Assembly (NCBI GenBank): GCA_023411575.1
Contig: JAEYOP010000053.1
Location: 62,001-126,000 of the forward strand
DNA length: 64,000 nt
DNA from: Bacillota bacterium
Lineage (GTDB): Bacteria > Bacillota > Clostridia > Acetivibrionales > DTU013
Reading direction: 5' to 3'
Shown: positions 40,840-49,922 of the stretch, piece by piece
Layout of the letters: each line of letters starts with the position of its first letter
Position numbering within the stretch: position 1 is the stretch's first letter
Translations under genes and position numbers: made by a program
The notes under the pieces: model-generated
Told to the model about the DNA's origin: nothing
Databases searched by the model: none
Seen by the model: only the letters and a program-made list of their open reading frames with translations

Positions 40840-43735
40840 TGATTACCTTTGTCCCCTGCATATATTCGCCTTCTATCACCATGTCGGCTTTCCCGTGATA
40901 ATACAAATGCAGCCTTTTATAGACGTTCTTCAGGGCGATGCCGTTGCTTTTGTCCCTGGCGCCGTCCTGCTCGTATTTGCTGTCCTCAACGATGCTGTTC
41001 CGGAGGGATTCCCGCACCCGTTCCAGATCGGCGGGCTTCAGGCCCGTGCCGTTGTCCCGGACCTCCAGGTACAGCCGCTCCTGCTCCCGCCGGGCCGTGA
41101 TTTCCAGGAGCCCGCCGGAGGTAATGTTGTACAGCCCGTGATTGATGGAGTTTTCAATAATGGGCTGGAAGATGAATTTGATGATCTTTTCCTGCCGGAT
41201 GGAGGGTTCGATGTTCCAGCGGCAGTTGAATTTGTCCCCGAACCGCAGCTGCTGTATGGTGACATAATTCCGGGCGTGGTCGATCTCCTTTTCCAGGGGG
41301 ACGGTCATGTTGGAGCAGTTGGTGGTGTACCGGAACAGCTTGGATAACGCCGTGGCCATGATGCTGATCTTTTTGTCGTTGGACGCCATCGCCTGCATAT
41401 TGATCATCTCCAGGGAATTGTACAGGAAATGGGGATTTATCTGCTGCTGCAGCATGTTCAGTTCGGACTGGGTCTTGAGGACGATCAGCTCGTGCTCGAC
41501 GGTTTTCTGGTTCAGGTTTTCCTGGATGAGGACGTTGATCTGTTTGACCATCCGGTTGTACGCATGAATCAGCTCGCCGATTTCGTCATAGCCGCTGGAG
41601 ATGTTGGGGTCACTGAAATCGCCCTTGCCCACTTCCTTCATATTGTTCTTGATCAGATCCACGGGCTTGGCGATCAGCCTGGCAAGGCCCAGGGACAGCA
41701 GGAAGGCCAGTGCGGCGACGATGCAGGCCGTGACAAGGGTGCCGGAGATCAACTGCCGGCCGATGGTGTCGATTTCGTTGAACTTCTGAAAGATGACCAC
41801 CTTCCAGTCCTTTTGGGGAAAGGTGCCGAAGGACAGCAAATACTTGGTATTGTCGATCATGCCGGAACAGCTCGTGCCCGCCGCCGGACCGCCGTTGGAA
41901 AGGGACATGGCCAGGTCCCGGTAGGCGTTGGCCTTGTCCGTGTTGCTGCTGTAGATGATGCTTTTGTCGTCCTTCAGGATCAGAAAGTCCATATCCGAAC
42001 CGGAGCTGACCGACTGGAAGGGATTCCCGTGCAAAAACATTTCCATATAGCCCAGGGGCTTTTTTTTCGGATTGTTCGCATCCTTGATGTCGTAGATTTT
42101 CCGGATGATGGCGGTGGCCGGCTGGTTGAACACATCGCTCGGGATGTACTCCCAGAAAATATCGCTCTTCTGGGGCTCGAAATGGTCCTTGATATGGGTG
42201 GCGGGCACGTCCAGGAGCTGGGGATTGTTCGGAAAGATGGACTGGTATTTCACGTTCCCCGAGGAATCGAGGAGGACGACATTGGCAAAATAGGTCAGGT
42301 TCAGCGGCTGGGTGACCAGTACGGTTTCAATATCCTTCTTGGAAAGGTCCGCGGAGGTGCCGCTCTTTAGTATTTTTTCGATTTCATAGTAAGGCGTCAG
42401 TTCACTGTCTAGATAATAGGAGGACAACAGGTTGCTCATTTTTTGGTACATGTTGGAGGAGGCCATTGCGGCGTTCCGGTTCAGCATGTCCTGAGCATAC
42501 TGGTAATTGTACTTTATGGTGAAGGAAGCGGTAGCGGCGATAGAAATGATCAAGGGCAGCAAAAAGGCGGCGAAGATCTGCTTTCGCATGGGATTTTCGC
42601 TGAAAATGCTGTTGGTGATGGTCTTAGGAGCGATTTCCGCCAGTGCGTTCGCCTTTACCTGCTGCTTTATCATGCCTGCCAGCTTTTTAAATGGTTTGGA
42701 GATCCGGCTGGACAGGTAAAAAACCAACAGGAAGGACAGGGCCAGGGTTGCCAGGGAAAACATGGCGAAATGCAGGAGGAATTCGACGGTATCCGCGTCC
42801 ATCCTGCTTACCGGGACGGAATAGACCAGCTTGAACTTGCCGTTGGCAAAAAGCTTGTACCGGCTGGAATATTTCACGTCGGAGATCGTCGAATCGGACT
42901 GGCCCTCTGCCGCCCTCAGGCCGGAAAAGGAGTCCGGGCCGGCGCCCTCCAGGTTTGTCCAGATCACCCGGTTGTCCCGGTCCAGAAGCGTCACCCGCTC
43001 TCCCCGCGGATTGCCCTCCGGCAGGTACTCCTCCAGAAAGCCCGGATTCATTATGATTATGATGACGCCCATATTGCTGTTGTTGGGATTGTATTTGGCG
43101 GTAAAGGAGTTGGAAATGATGATGCTGCCCTCCAGCACGTCGGCCAGTCCGCTGAGACGGTCCTTCGCCCTTTCGTACAAAAGGCTGCCGTGGTCCGGAA
43201 GCTCTTCCCGGAGGCTTCCGGGTTTCAGATAAACCGGGTTTGTGCTGTCGGAGAAAAGAAAATCGAAAAGGATCCTGTCCTGGACCGTATAGACAAAATC
43301 ATAATAATAGGGAACCTCCCGGATGCGCCAGGCGGTGTCTCCTACCTTTTTGGCGAAGCAGCGCTGGTTTTCATTGCTGCCCAGCATATAGATGGATTTT
43401 ACCAGCTTCGGAGACAGGCCGAGCTGGTTTATCCTGCTGTTCAGCAATTCCCCGGCCTCATTTGCCTCCTTTTCATCCCGGAGGTTCCAGTACGAGGAGA
43501 TGTAGCTGCAGTAATCCGTGTTGATCAGCACGGAGCTCAATATCTTCATATCGTTCATCAGCGCGTTCGCAGAGCTGTACAAGGATTGGAACTGCTGAGC
43601 GTCATAGTTTTTCTGCACCTTTTCGGATATTTCGAAGCGGTTTGCCAGTGCGGCCCCGATAAGCAGGCAGCAGGTGACGGGGATCAGCAGGAAGGCCAGA
43701 AAGGTGATGCGGTTGCGGAGCTTTTTGATCTTCAT
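40808..43735 (-). CDS. YesM-type sensor histidine kinase with duplicated sensor halves
   Basis: 975-residue membrane histidine kinase, far longer than the usual 580-600 of YesM. The N-terminal 385 residues hold a membrane helix (12-32), an extracellular sensor (33-315), a second helix (323-342) and a HAMP-like tail. The pattern then restarts (MRKQIFAAFLLPLIIS) with another helix pair, a second extracellular domain (407-660), a HAMP, the His_kinase block with His769 in NPHFLYNSLEM, and an HATPase_c domain with DNGTG. It overlaps the response regulator by four bases. It most likely senses a sugar or sugar-binding protein and activates the adjacent transporter. Confidence 0.92.
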   Translation of the reverse strand: MKIKKLRNRITFLAFLLIPVTCCLLIGAALANRFEISEKVQKNYDAQQFQSLYSSANALMNDMKILSSVLINTDYCSYISSYWNLRDEKEANEAGELLNSRINQLGLSPKLVKSIYMLGSNENQRCFAKKVGDTAWRIREVPYYYDFVYTVQDRILFDFLFSDSTNPVYLKPGSLREELPDHGSLLYERAKDRLSGLADVLEGSIIISNSFTAKYNPNNSNMGVIIIIMNPGFLEEYLPEGNPRGERVTLLDRDNRVIWTNLEGAGPDSFSGLRAAEGQSDSTISDVKYSSRYKLFANGKFKLVYSVPVSRMDADTVEFLLHFAMFSLATLALSFLLVFYLSSRISKPFKKLAGMIKQQVKANALAEIAPKTITNSIFSENPMRKQIFAAFLLPLIISIAATASFTIKYNYQYAQDMLNRNAAMASSNMYQKMSNLLSSYYLDSELTPYYEIEKILKSGTSADLSKKDIETVLVTQPLNLTYFANVVLLDSSGNVKYQSIFPNNPQLLDVPATHIKDHFEPQKSDIFWEYIPSDVFNQPATAIIRKIYDIKDANNPKKKPLGYMEMFLHGNPFQSVSSGSDMDFLILKDDKSIIYSSNTDKANAYRDLAMSLSNGGPAAGTSCSGMIDNTKYLLSFGTFPQKDWKVVIFQKFNEIDTIGRQLISGTLVTACIVAALAFLLSLGLARLIAKPVDLIKNNMKEVGKGDFSDPNISSGYDEIGELIHAYNRMVKQINVLIQENLNQKTVEHELIVLKTQSELNMLQQQINPHFLYNSLEMINMQAMASNDKKISIMATALSKLFRYTTNCSNMTVPLEKEIDHARNYVTIQQLRFGDKFNCRWNIEPSIRQEKIIKFIFQPIIENSINHGLYNITSGGLLEITARREQERLYLEVRDNGTGLKPADLERVRESLRNSIVEDSKYEQDGARDKSNGIALKNVYKRLHLYYHGKADMVIEGEYMQGTKVIITIPLENIQP

Positions 43736-45081
43736 GTTTCCTCCTGGTACTTGCAGCGGTATTCGTAAGGCGTAAAGGAAGTATACTTTTTGAATACTTT
43801 TGAAAAATATCCGGGGTTTTCATAGCCGACGCATTCTCCCACTTCCGACACCTTGTACGCCGGGTTCTGCAAAAGCTTTTTCGCCTCTTCGATCCGGAGG
43901 TTCGTAAGATAATGGATAAAATTGACCCCGATAACCTCCTTGAAAATGTTGCTGAGATAGACCGGGTTGATATAGATGTGCTCGGCCACTTCATTCAAAG
44001 TGACGGATTGCATGTAATGGGTGTTGATATAGTTGACGGCCTCTTTCAGAAGGTGTTTCTTTGAATTGATATCGATATTGGCGGAGGCGGGTGAAGGCTG
44101 CGAAGCCGGCGCCGGCGGGCATGCTTCGGTTTCTTCCGGGGAGAATGCCGCTTCGTCGTAACGGATGATGCAATCCGTTCCTTTCCTGCCCTTCAGGGCG
44201 GCTTTTGCGTTCCGCGCCGAGCTGTGGATGTCCCTGACGCTGCGGCATGCCGTTCCGATTCCGCAGGAGACGGTGGAGCGGATCAGGCCGTCGATCCTGT
44301 AAAGGGAGTCCTTGAAGGCGGCGATGGTTTTCATGAATTCCGTTTCGCCGCTCTGGAGGCCGGCATGGGTGAACAGGACGTAGCAGTCGCCGGTTTGGGG
44401 ATCCACGAAGGAATAGCCCAGTTCCTCGTTGTCGCATAATTCACGGAAGATGTTTTCAAAAGCGAAGAGGATGAGCTCCCGGTCCGGCAGTTGGCTAAAA
44501 TGCTTTGAATCCAGGGCGTCAAGCCGGAAGAGGCATACGGTGTACAAGCCCGACTCAAAGGACAGCTCTCCGTAGGTACAGCCCTCCTCGATGGCGCTGT
44601 CGGTCATGGGAGAAGCCAGGAGCTGTTTCAGGAAATCCTGCCGGAAGTATTTGGTGGAAAACCGGGCCTTTTTCTCAAGTATTTTGATTTTCATCTGCTG
44701 CTGCCGGTTCCGGTCGATATTCTCGGTCAAGCCGCACATGACGCTTTCCAGCTCTTCCGGCTGGACCGGCTTCAGCAGGTAATCGAAAACGCCGTTCTTT
44801 AAGCTTTCCCGGATGAAGCTGTAATCATCGTAGCCGGAAAGAATGACTACGCTGATAAAGGGGTAGAGCCGGCTGATCCGGTTTAGGAGTTCGATGCCGT
44901 CCATGATGGGCATTTTGATATCGGTCAGAACGATATCGACGGGGTTCGTTTCGAGCCATTGGAGCGCCAGCAGGCCGTTTTTACAGGTTCCGGCCAGCTC
45001 TATGCCCATGGCGTTCCAGTCGAAGCTCAGCAGTCCGTTGATAATGCTCAATTCGTCATCCACAATCAGAATCTTATACAA
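43732..45081 (-). CDS. YesN-type response regulator with AraC DNA-binding domain
   Basis: 449-residue regulator: receiver domain at residues 1-125 (ILIVDDE acidic cluster, phosphoacceptor Asp in DIVLTDIKMPIMDG, LKPVQPEE), a middle region and an AraC helix-turn-helix pair in the last 100 residues (VTLNEVAEHIYINPVYLSNI ... FSKVFKK). The start is best placed at TTG 45081, which follows GGGGGGAAGG by 4-5 bases; the frame remains open far upstream without a site. It is paired with the kinase gene (ATGA overlap) and divergent from the sugar ABC operon, its probable target. Confidence 0.92.
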   Translation of the reverse strand: MYKILIVDDELSIINGLLSFDWNAMGIELAGTCKNGLLALQWLETNPVDIVLTDIKMPIMDGIELLNRISRLYPFISVVILSGYDDYSFIRESLKNGVFDYLLKPVQPEELESVMCGLTENIDRNRQQQMKIKILEKKARFSTKYFRQDFLKQLLASPMTDSAIEEGCTYGELSFESGLYTVCLFRLDALDSKHFSQLPDRELILFAFENIFRELCDNEELGYSFVDPQTGDCYVLFTHAGLQSGETEFMKTIAAFKDSLYRIDGLIRSTVSCGIGTACRSVRDIHSSARNAKAALKGRKGTDCIIRYDEAAFSPEETEACPPAPASQPSPASANIDINSKKHLLKEAVNYINTHYMQSVTLNEVAEHIYINPVYLSNIFKEVIGVNFIHYLTNLRIEEAKKLLQNPAYKVSEVGECVGYENPGYFSKVFKKYTSFTPYEYRCKYQEET

Positions 45082-45151
45082 ATCCTTCCCCCCCGAAAGC
45101 CTGTGATGCCCTTTGCGCCGAGGCCGGCAAACCAGCTTTATAACTACAACC

Positions 45152-45199
45152 ATTATAGCACCTGTTAAATAAAGCCAGTAGAGATTTTTGCAACTGGCT
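45152..45199 (-). promoter_or_regulatory. Promoter and candidate operator of the two-component operon
   Basis: Minus-strand TATAAT (45157-45152) with a weak -35 (TACTGG, 17-base spacer). An inverted repeat AGCCAGT (45173-45179) / ACTGGCT (45193-45199) overlaps the -35 and is a candidate YesN-type binding site facing the divergent sugar transporter promoter. Confidence 0.5.
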
Positions 45200-45302
45200 A
45201 AAAAAAGTGAAGAAATATGAAAAATGATATATTGTTCCTGCCGTATTCTTATACTAAGATGGATTTGCGGCCGTAATCCAACATACATATCAGGGGGTAA
45301 AA

Positions 45303-46718
45303 ATGATGAAACGTAGTATTACTATGCTTTTGGCTTTAATTATGCTGCTGGCGCTCACAATGTCCGGCTGCGGATCGGCGCCGGCCACCTCGGGTCAGGA
45401 GGCTTCGGTTTCCGCAAGCGACGCGGAGGATGCTTCCGCCGGGGCCGCGGATGTGGCTGCGACAACTCCGGACAATTCCCCATTTACAATAAAAACGACC
45501 ATTCAAACCAACGAGCTGTCGAAAGAACAGATCGCGGAATTCGAGAAGGAAAACCCCAATCTGAAGGTGGAGATCGTTACCGCCGACAATACCAAGCTGA
45601 TGGCCATGCTGGCGGCGGGCAATCCGGTGGACGTCATCCGCACGACCGGCATCAGCGCGGTGCCGACACTGGTAACCAGGGAATTGTGCCTTCCGCTGGA
45701 TTCCTACCTGGATAAGAGCACAGTGATCAAAAAGGATGATTTTACCGCTGTCCAGGCGCTGTACCAGTTTGACGGGCAAAACCAGGGAAGCGGTCCGGTA
45801 TACGGCTTTGCCAAGGATTGGAGCATTGATACCACGCTGTGGATCAATAAGAAAATCTTCCGGGACGCCGGCGTGGAGATCCCGTCGGCAGACAAGGCCC
45901 TTACCGCTTCCGAGCTTGCTGATCTGGCAAAGAAGCTGACCAAGAAGGAAAACGGCAAAATAACGGTATTCGGTTACGTACCGACCGTCAATACGGATGC
46001 CATCGCCATCAATCTCGCCTCCATAGGCAAATCCCTCTGGTCCGCCGACATGAAGACGTCCAGCTTCTCCTCGCCCGAAGCGAAGAGCATGCTGCAATAC
46101 TATGTGGACCTGAGGAAGGAAGGCTGTATCCCCAGCTCGATCAATCCGCTGAGCGACGGATGGGGCGGAGCCGATTTCATGGATGACAAGATCGCCATCT
46201 ACCAGACGGGCTACTGGTATGGAGGAATGATCCGCACAAATGACAAGATAAAAGACCGGATGGGCGACTTTGCCATGCTGCCTTCGCCCATCTGGGACGG
46301 CGGAAAGGTAATGCCTGCGGTTACAGGCGGCACCGGAGCGGTCGTATATTCCAAAACGAAGAACCCGGACGCCGTATGGAAATTCATGGAGTACTACTTC
46401 GCAGGGAAACCGGCGGACGAAAGGGCCTCCAGCGGATGGGGACTTCCCTCCTTCAAGTCGAAAATGTCCATGATCCCCGCGGCAACGGATTTCGACAAGG
46501 CGGTGAACGCCGTGAACGACAAGGAAGTGGCCCTGGCGGACCTGTCCCTGATCAAAATGAACAAATTTGCTCCCGAGACGTCCACCGACCCGATCCTGAC
46601 CAAATATCTCGATCCGGTCATTTACGACAAGGCGACGCTGGATGACGCGGTCAAGCAGATCGATACGGATATTTCCTCCATCATTGCCGACGGAATGGAT
46701 GTAGCCGGCGTCGAATAA
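45303..46718 (+). CDS. Sugar ABC transporter substrate-binding lipoprotein
   Basis: 471-residue extracellular solute-binding protein of family 1. Signal peptide with lipobox MSGC (Cys23), a Ser/Ala-rich linker to about residue 60, then the two-lobed binding fold. It delivers oligosaccharide or sugar to the permeases encoded immediately after it. The ATG (or the one three bases later) follows GGGGG by about 7 bases. A terminator-like hairpin separates it from the permease genes, the usual way to make more binding protein than permease. Confidence 0.93.
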   Translation: MMKRSITMLLALIMLLALTMSGCGSAPATSGQEASVSASDAEDASAGAADVAATTPDNSPFTIKTTIQTNELSKEQIAEFEKENPNLKVEIVTADNTKLMAMLAAGNPVDVIRTTGISAVPTLVTRELCLPLDSYLDKSTVIKKDDFTAVQALYQFDGQNQGSGPVYGFAKDWSIDTTLWINKKIFRDAGVEIPSADKALTASELADLAKKLTKKENGKITVFGYVPTVNTDAIAINLASIGKSLWSADMKTSSFSSPEAKSMLQYYVDLRKEGCIPSSINPLSDGWGGADFMDDKIAIYQTGYWYGGMIRTNDKIKDRMGDFAMLPSPIWDGGKVMPAVTGGTGAVVYSKTKNPDAVWKFMEYYFAGKPADERASSGWGLPSFKSKMSMIPAATDFDKAVNAVNDKEVALADLSLIKMNKFAPETSTDPILTKYLDPVIYDKATLDDAVKQIDTDISSIIADGMDVAGVE

Positions 46719-46746
46719 TAATGTGAACCGATTTTCCGTAACAAAG

Positions 46747-46775
46747 CAGGTGGCCTTAAAACCACCTGTTTTATT
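46747..46775 (+). terminator. Intra-operon terminator after the binding protein
   Basis: Stem CAGGTGG (46747-46753) / CCACCTG (46762-46768), eight-base loop, TTTTATT tail. It lies between the binding-protein and permease genes and probably allows partial read-through, giving an excess of binding protein. Confidence 0.8.
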
Positions 46776-46798
46776 ACGGACAGGGGAGGGTGGGTTTT

Positions 46799-47737
46799 TT
46801 GAAAAAAATCTCTTTGAAATCAAGAGAAGCGGTTTTATTCTATGTTCTGGTTTCTCCATTTATCTTGTCCTTTGTTTTGTTAAAAATCTTTCCGATGGTC
46901 TATGCCATGTACATCAGCTTTACGAACGCCACCGGCTTTAATTGGGACCACCTGCGTTTTGTGAATTTTAAAAATTACGCCCGCATATTGCAGGATCAGG
47001 AGGTTTTGTATTCCGCGGGGCGGACTGTCCTGATCGCCATTGTATATGTGCCGCTCCAGATGATCGCGATCAATCTGGTTGCCTTGCTGCTGACAAGAAA
47101 TATCAAAGGCGTGGGCTTTTTCCGCACGGTTTACTATATCCCGTCCATCGTTCCGGCGGTGGCAGGCGGCATGATGTGGCTGCAGCTTTACAACAAGAAT
47201 TTCGGGTTTTTCAACCAGATCCTGGGCCAGTTCGGGATCACGGTCAACTGGCTGGGCTACGAATGGGTGACGGCGTCGCTGATTTTCATGATGATATGGG
47301 GGCTTGGCACCGGGCTGCTGATCTCCATAGCCGCCATTAAAAACGTGCCGAGGGAGCTGTACGAGGCCGCGGAGATCGACGGGGCAAAATCCTTTTCCCA
47401 GTTCGTCCGGATCACTCTTCCATTGATCACCCCGGTAAACCTGTACAATCTGCTGATGGGCATCATCGGCGCCATGCAGATATACGCGCAGCCCGTGTTG
47501 ATCACTCCGGCCGGCGTCAGCGGCGGAAGCGGCATTCTCGGAGTCCCGCTGAAACCGAACTATCTGTATGTCGTGCACATATACCAGCAGATTTTTGCAA
47601 AGCAGCGGTTCGGGTACGGCCTGGCATTGATATGGGTTCTGTTCATTGTCGTCGTGGGCCTGACGCTGCTTGTTCTGCGCACGAGCCGGAATTGGGTGCA
47701 TTATGAAGTAGACCAGGAGGGGGGCGGAAGGTCATGA
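46799..47737 (+). CDS. Sugar ABC transporter permease (MalF/UgpA type)
   Basis: 312-residue inner-membrane permease with six helices and the EAA loop YEAAEIDGAKSFSQF ... ITLPLITP typical of binding-protein-dependent importers. TTG at 46799 is the preferred start, with GGAGGG 9 bases upstream; the GTG at 46790 abuts that site. It overlaps the second permease by four bases (ATGA). No ATPase gene is present, so a shared MsmK/UgpC-type ATPase elsewhere must supply energy. Confidence 0.92.
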   Translation: MKKISLKSREAVLFYVLVSPFILSFVLLKIFPMVYAMYISFTNATGFNWDHLRFVNFKNYARILQDQEVLYSAGRTVLIAIVYVPLQMIAINLVALLLTRNIKGVGFFRTVYYIPSIVPAVAGGMMWLQLYNKNFGFFNQILGQFGITVNWLGYEWVTASLIFMMIWGLGTGLLISIAAIKNVPRELYEAAEIDGAKSFSQFVRITLPLITPVNLYNLLMGIIGAMQIYAQPVLITPAGVSGGSGILGVPLKPNYLYVVHIYQQIFAKQRFGYGLALIWVLFIVVVGLTLLVLRTSRNWVHYEVDQEGGGRS

Positions 47738-48570
47738 ATCATACAGCAAAAAAACAAATTTACAAAATTTTTCTTTATACGGTTGCCATACTATTGAGCG
47801 TTGCGTTTGTCGCGCCTTTCTACTATACCCTTGTCAACTCGCTGAAAGGGCTGTATGACACGCCGAGCATGATTCCCCAGGGTTTCAACCTCAGCAATTA
47901 CAAGCTGGCGGTGACGCTGATCCCCTTTTTCGACCAGTTGAAGAATTCCCTGCTGCTGATTCTTTTCGATGCGATCCCCTGCTTTATTTTCAACCTGATC
48001 ATCGGCTTTGCGTTCGCGCGGCTGAAAGCGCCCGGAAAATCCTTCATCTTCATGCTGGTCCTTTCCACGCTGATCCTGCCCCAGGTTGCGACGCAAATCC
48101 CCCAGTACCTGATGTATACGAGGATTGGGCTGACCAATACGTTCTGGATCTGGACCATCGGAGCCATCGGCGGCAACGCGGTATACATCTTCCTGTACAG
48201 GCAGTTCTTTGCCGGCATTCCCAAGGAGTTGGAGGAGGCGGCGAGGATAGACGGCTGCTCCTTTATCGTCATGCTGGTCCGGATCTTCATCCCGCTGGCG
48301 GTTCCCGTCATTGTCATCGTGACTTTCCAGGACTTTTTCTGGGTGTGGTCGGATTTTATGACGCCCTTTATGTACCTGCATATGGATAAGTGGCCTCTTT
48401 CCACCGCGCTGTTCGGAGTGTCCTATTCCATCGAGGGCAGCCCGAACGTCCAGTTGGACAGCCTGGTGGACGCGGCGGCGATCCTGCTCCTGGTTCCGGT
48501 CATTATCGCGTTTGCCTTTGCCCAGTCCTATCTGGTGGAGGGGATTTCCACCACCGGTATCAAAGCTTGA
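47734..48570 (+). CDS. Sugar ABC transporter permease (MalG/UgpE type)
   Basis: 278-residue partner permease with six helices and the EAA loop ELEEAARIDGCSFIVMLVRI. Its ATG overlaps the first permease stop. The lipoprotein gene starts 14 bases after its stop, so it belongs to the same transcript. The pair resembles YtcP/LplB-like oligosaccharide importers that are commonly regulated by YesM/YesN systems. Confidence 0.92.
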   Translation: MNHTAKKQIYKIFLYTVAILLSVAFVAPFYYTLVNSLKGLYDTPSMIPQGFNLSNYKLAVTLIPFFDQLKNSLLLILFDAIPCFIFNLIIGFAFARLKAPGKSFIFMLVLSTLILPQVATQIPQYLMYTRIGLTNTFWIWTIGAIGGNAVYIFLYRQFFAGIPKELEEAARIDGCSFIVMLVRIFIPLAVPVIVIVTFQDFFWVWSDFMTPFMYLHMDKWPLSTALFGVSYSIEGSPNVQLDSLVDAAAILLLVPVIIAFAFAQSYLVEGISTTGIKA

Positions 48571-48584
48571 TGGGAGGAAAACAT

Positions 48585-49844
48585 ATGGGTCGCAGAAAAA
48601 TTACCGCAGTTGCGGCACTCCTTCTTGCCTGCCTGCTGGCGGTCAGTCTGATCGGTTGCGGCTTTGCTCAAAATGCACCGGGTCCGGCAGGGACGAACAG
48701 TGCTGCAAACCTGGCAAGCCCGGAGTATATCGCCTTTGACGACATCAAGCCTTCTTATGTGAGGCTGTCGCAGAGCTGGGACGCCATGGGGATGGACGAT
48801 AAGGAAAGGGTGTACATAGGATGGACCTGCAAGAGGGACAACGGACTGGAAGACTTTGCGGTATTCCGGTACGACCGGGCCACCGGGGAAAGAAAATTCC
48901 TGGGCACCCTGATGGACGCCTCCGAAAAGGCGGGAAACCTGCATGACGGAGAGCAGATTCCCAAGGGCCACACGCGCATGATTTTTGCTAACGGCAAAAT
49001 CTATATCGGATCCCAGGGATTCCACGACTTCAAGGAGGGCATAGAAGACCTTCCCAGCTACCGGGGCGCCCATTTATACGCATATGACATCCAGGCCGAC
49101 AAGCTGGAAGACATAAGCGCAGCGATGCCCGACGGAGTCGTGGTGAAAAACCAGGGGATCGTGGCCCTGAATTATATGCCGGAGCGCAATCTGCTGGTCG
49201 GCCTTACTCATCCCCATAGCGACATTGTGCTCATCAGCCTCGACAGCAATAAAGTGGAAAAGGTCGTAAAAGGAATCCCGTGGAAGCTTGGCAATCCGCT
49301 CAGCAGGGAAATCCTCGTGACGAAATACGGGAAGATCTATACCTACCGCGGGACGGAGGACGCCAGATTCCGCGACCAGGAATTCAACATGTGGGAATAT
49401 GATATTAAAACGGACAAAATGGGCATGACGGAGAACAAGTTCAAGGGCGGCTTCTGGAACGGAAGAGCGGAGACCGGAGACGGCAGCTTGATCTATATCA
49501 GCACCTGCAATGGCGAGCTTTACGTGCTCCATACCGAAACGGGGAAAACGGAGTACCTGACCCATTTCCTTACGGAGGAAGAAGTGAAGGCGGGGAATTT
49601 GAATACCAATTTTTACAGCATCACCTTATCCAACGACGAAAAGAAGCTGTATGCCATTCCGTCCACCAGGAACGGAAACCTGTACCAGTATGACACAGAA
49701 AGCAAAAAAGTGACCAGGCTGATGAGCCTTGGCGATGGGATTTACTGCGGCGGCAATATAAAGGATTCCCGGGGGAACCTGTATTTTGCCCGGTTTGACG
49801 TCTGGGAAGGAAATTGCAGGCTCCTTGTCATACCAACCAAGTGA
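48585..49844 (+). CDS. Propeller-fold lipoprotein of a carbohydrate locus
   Basis: 419 residues. Signal peptide with lipobox LIGC (Cys25), then repeated beta blades with patterns such as AHLYAYDIQADKLED, YTYRG and NLYQYDTESKKVTRL, consistent with a seven-bladed propeller. No lyase residues could be assigned, so a sugar-binding or lyase-like role is open. The ATG at 48585 follows GGGAGG by about 8 bases; an in-frame start at 48390 lies in the permease gene. Co-transcribed with the transporter and DUF5107 genes, which points to handling of glycans at the cell surface. Confidence 0.75.
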   Translation: MGRRKITAVAALLLACLLAVSLIGCGFAQNAPGPAGTNSAANLASPEYIAFDDIKPSYVRLSQSWDAMGMDDKERVYIGWTCKRDNGLEDFAVFRYDRATGERKFLGTLMDASEKAGNLHDGEQIPKGHTRMIFANGKIYIGSQGFHDFKEGIEDLPSYRGAHLYAYDIQADKLEDISAAMPDGVVVKNQGIVALNYMPERNLLVGLTHPHSDIVLISLDSNKVEKVVKGIPWKLGNPLSREILVTKYGKIYTYRGTEDARFRDQEFNMWEYDIKTDKMGMTENKFKGGFWNGRAETGDGSLIYISTCNGELYVLHTETGKTEYLTHFLTEEEVKAGNLNTNFYSITLSNDEKKLYAIPSTRNGNLYQYDTESKKVTRLMSLGDGIYCGGNIKDSRGNLYFARFDVWEGNCRLLVIPTK

Positions 49845-49922
49845 TCGGAAAGAAATAACGGTCTGACCATCTGAATTCATATGCATTCGGGATGTCACAG
49901 GCCACAGGAAAGGGAAATCATC

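Noticed and set aside
42443..43768. Long plus-strand open frame opposite the histidine kinase
   Set aside because: Shadow of the kinase gene caused by high GC third positions; the protein is low complexity in His, Gln and Gly and matches nothing.
45336..46859. 507-codon minus-strand frame opposite the binding protein
   Set aside because: The plus strand encodes a clear lipoprotein with lipobox and family fold; the antisense product has no recognisable domain.
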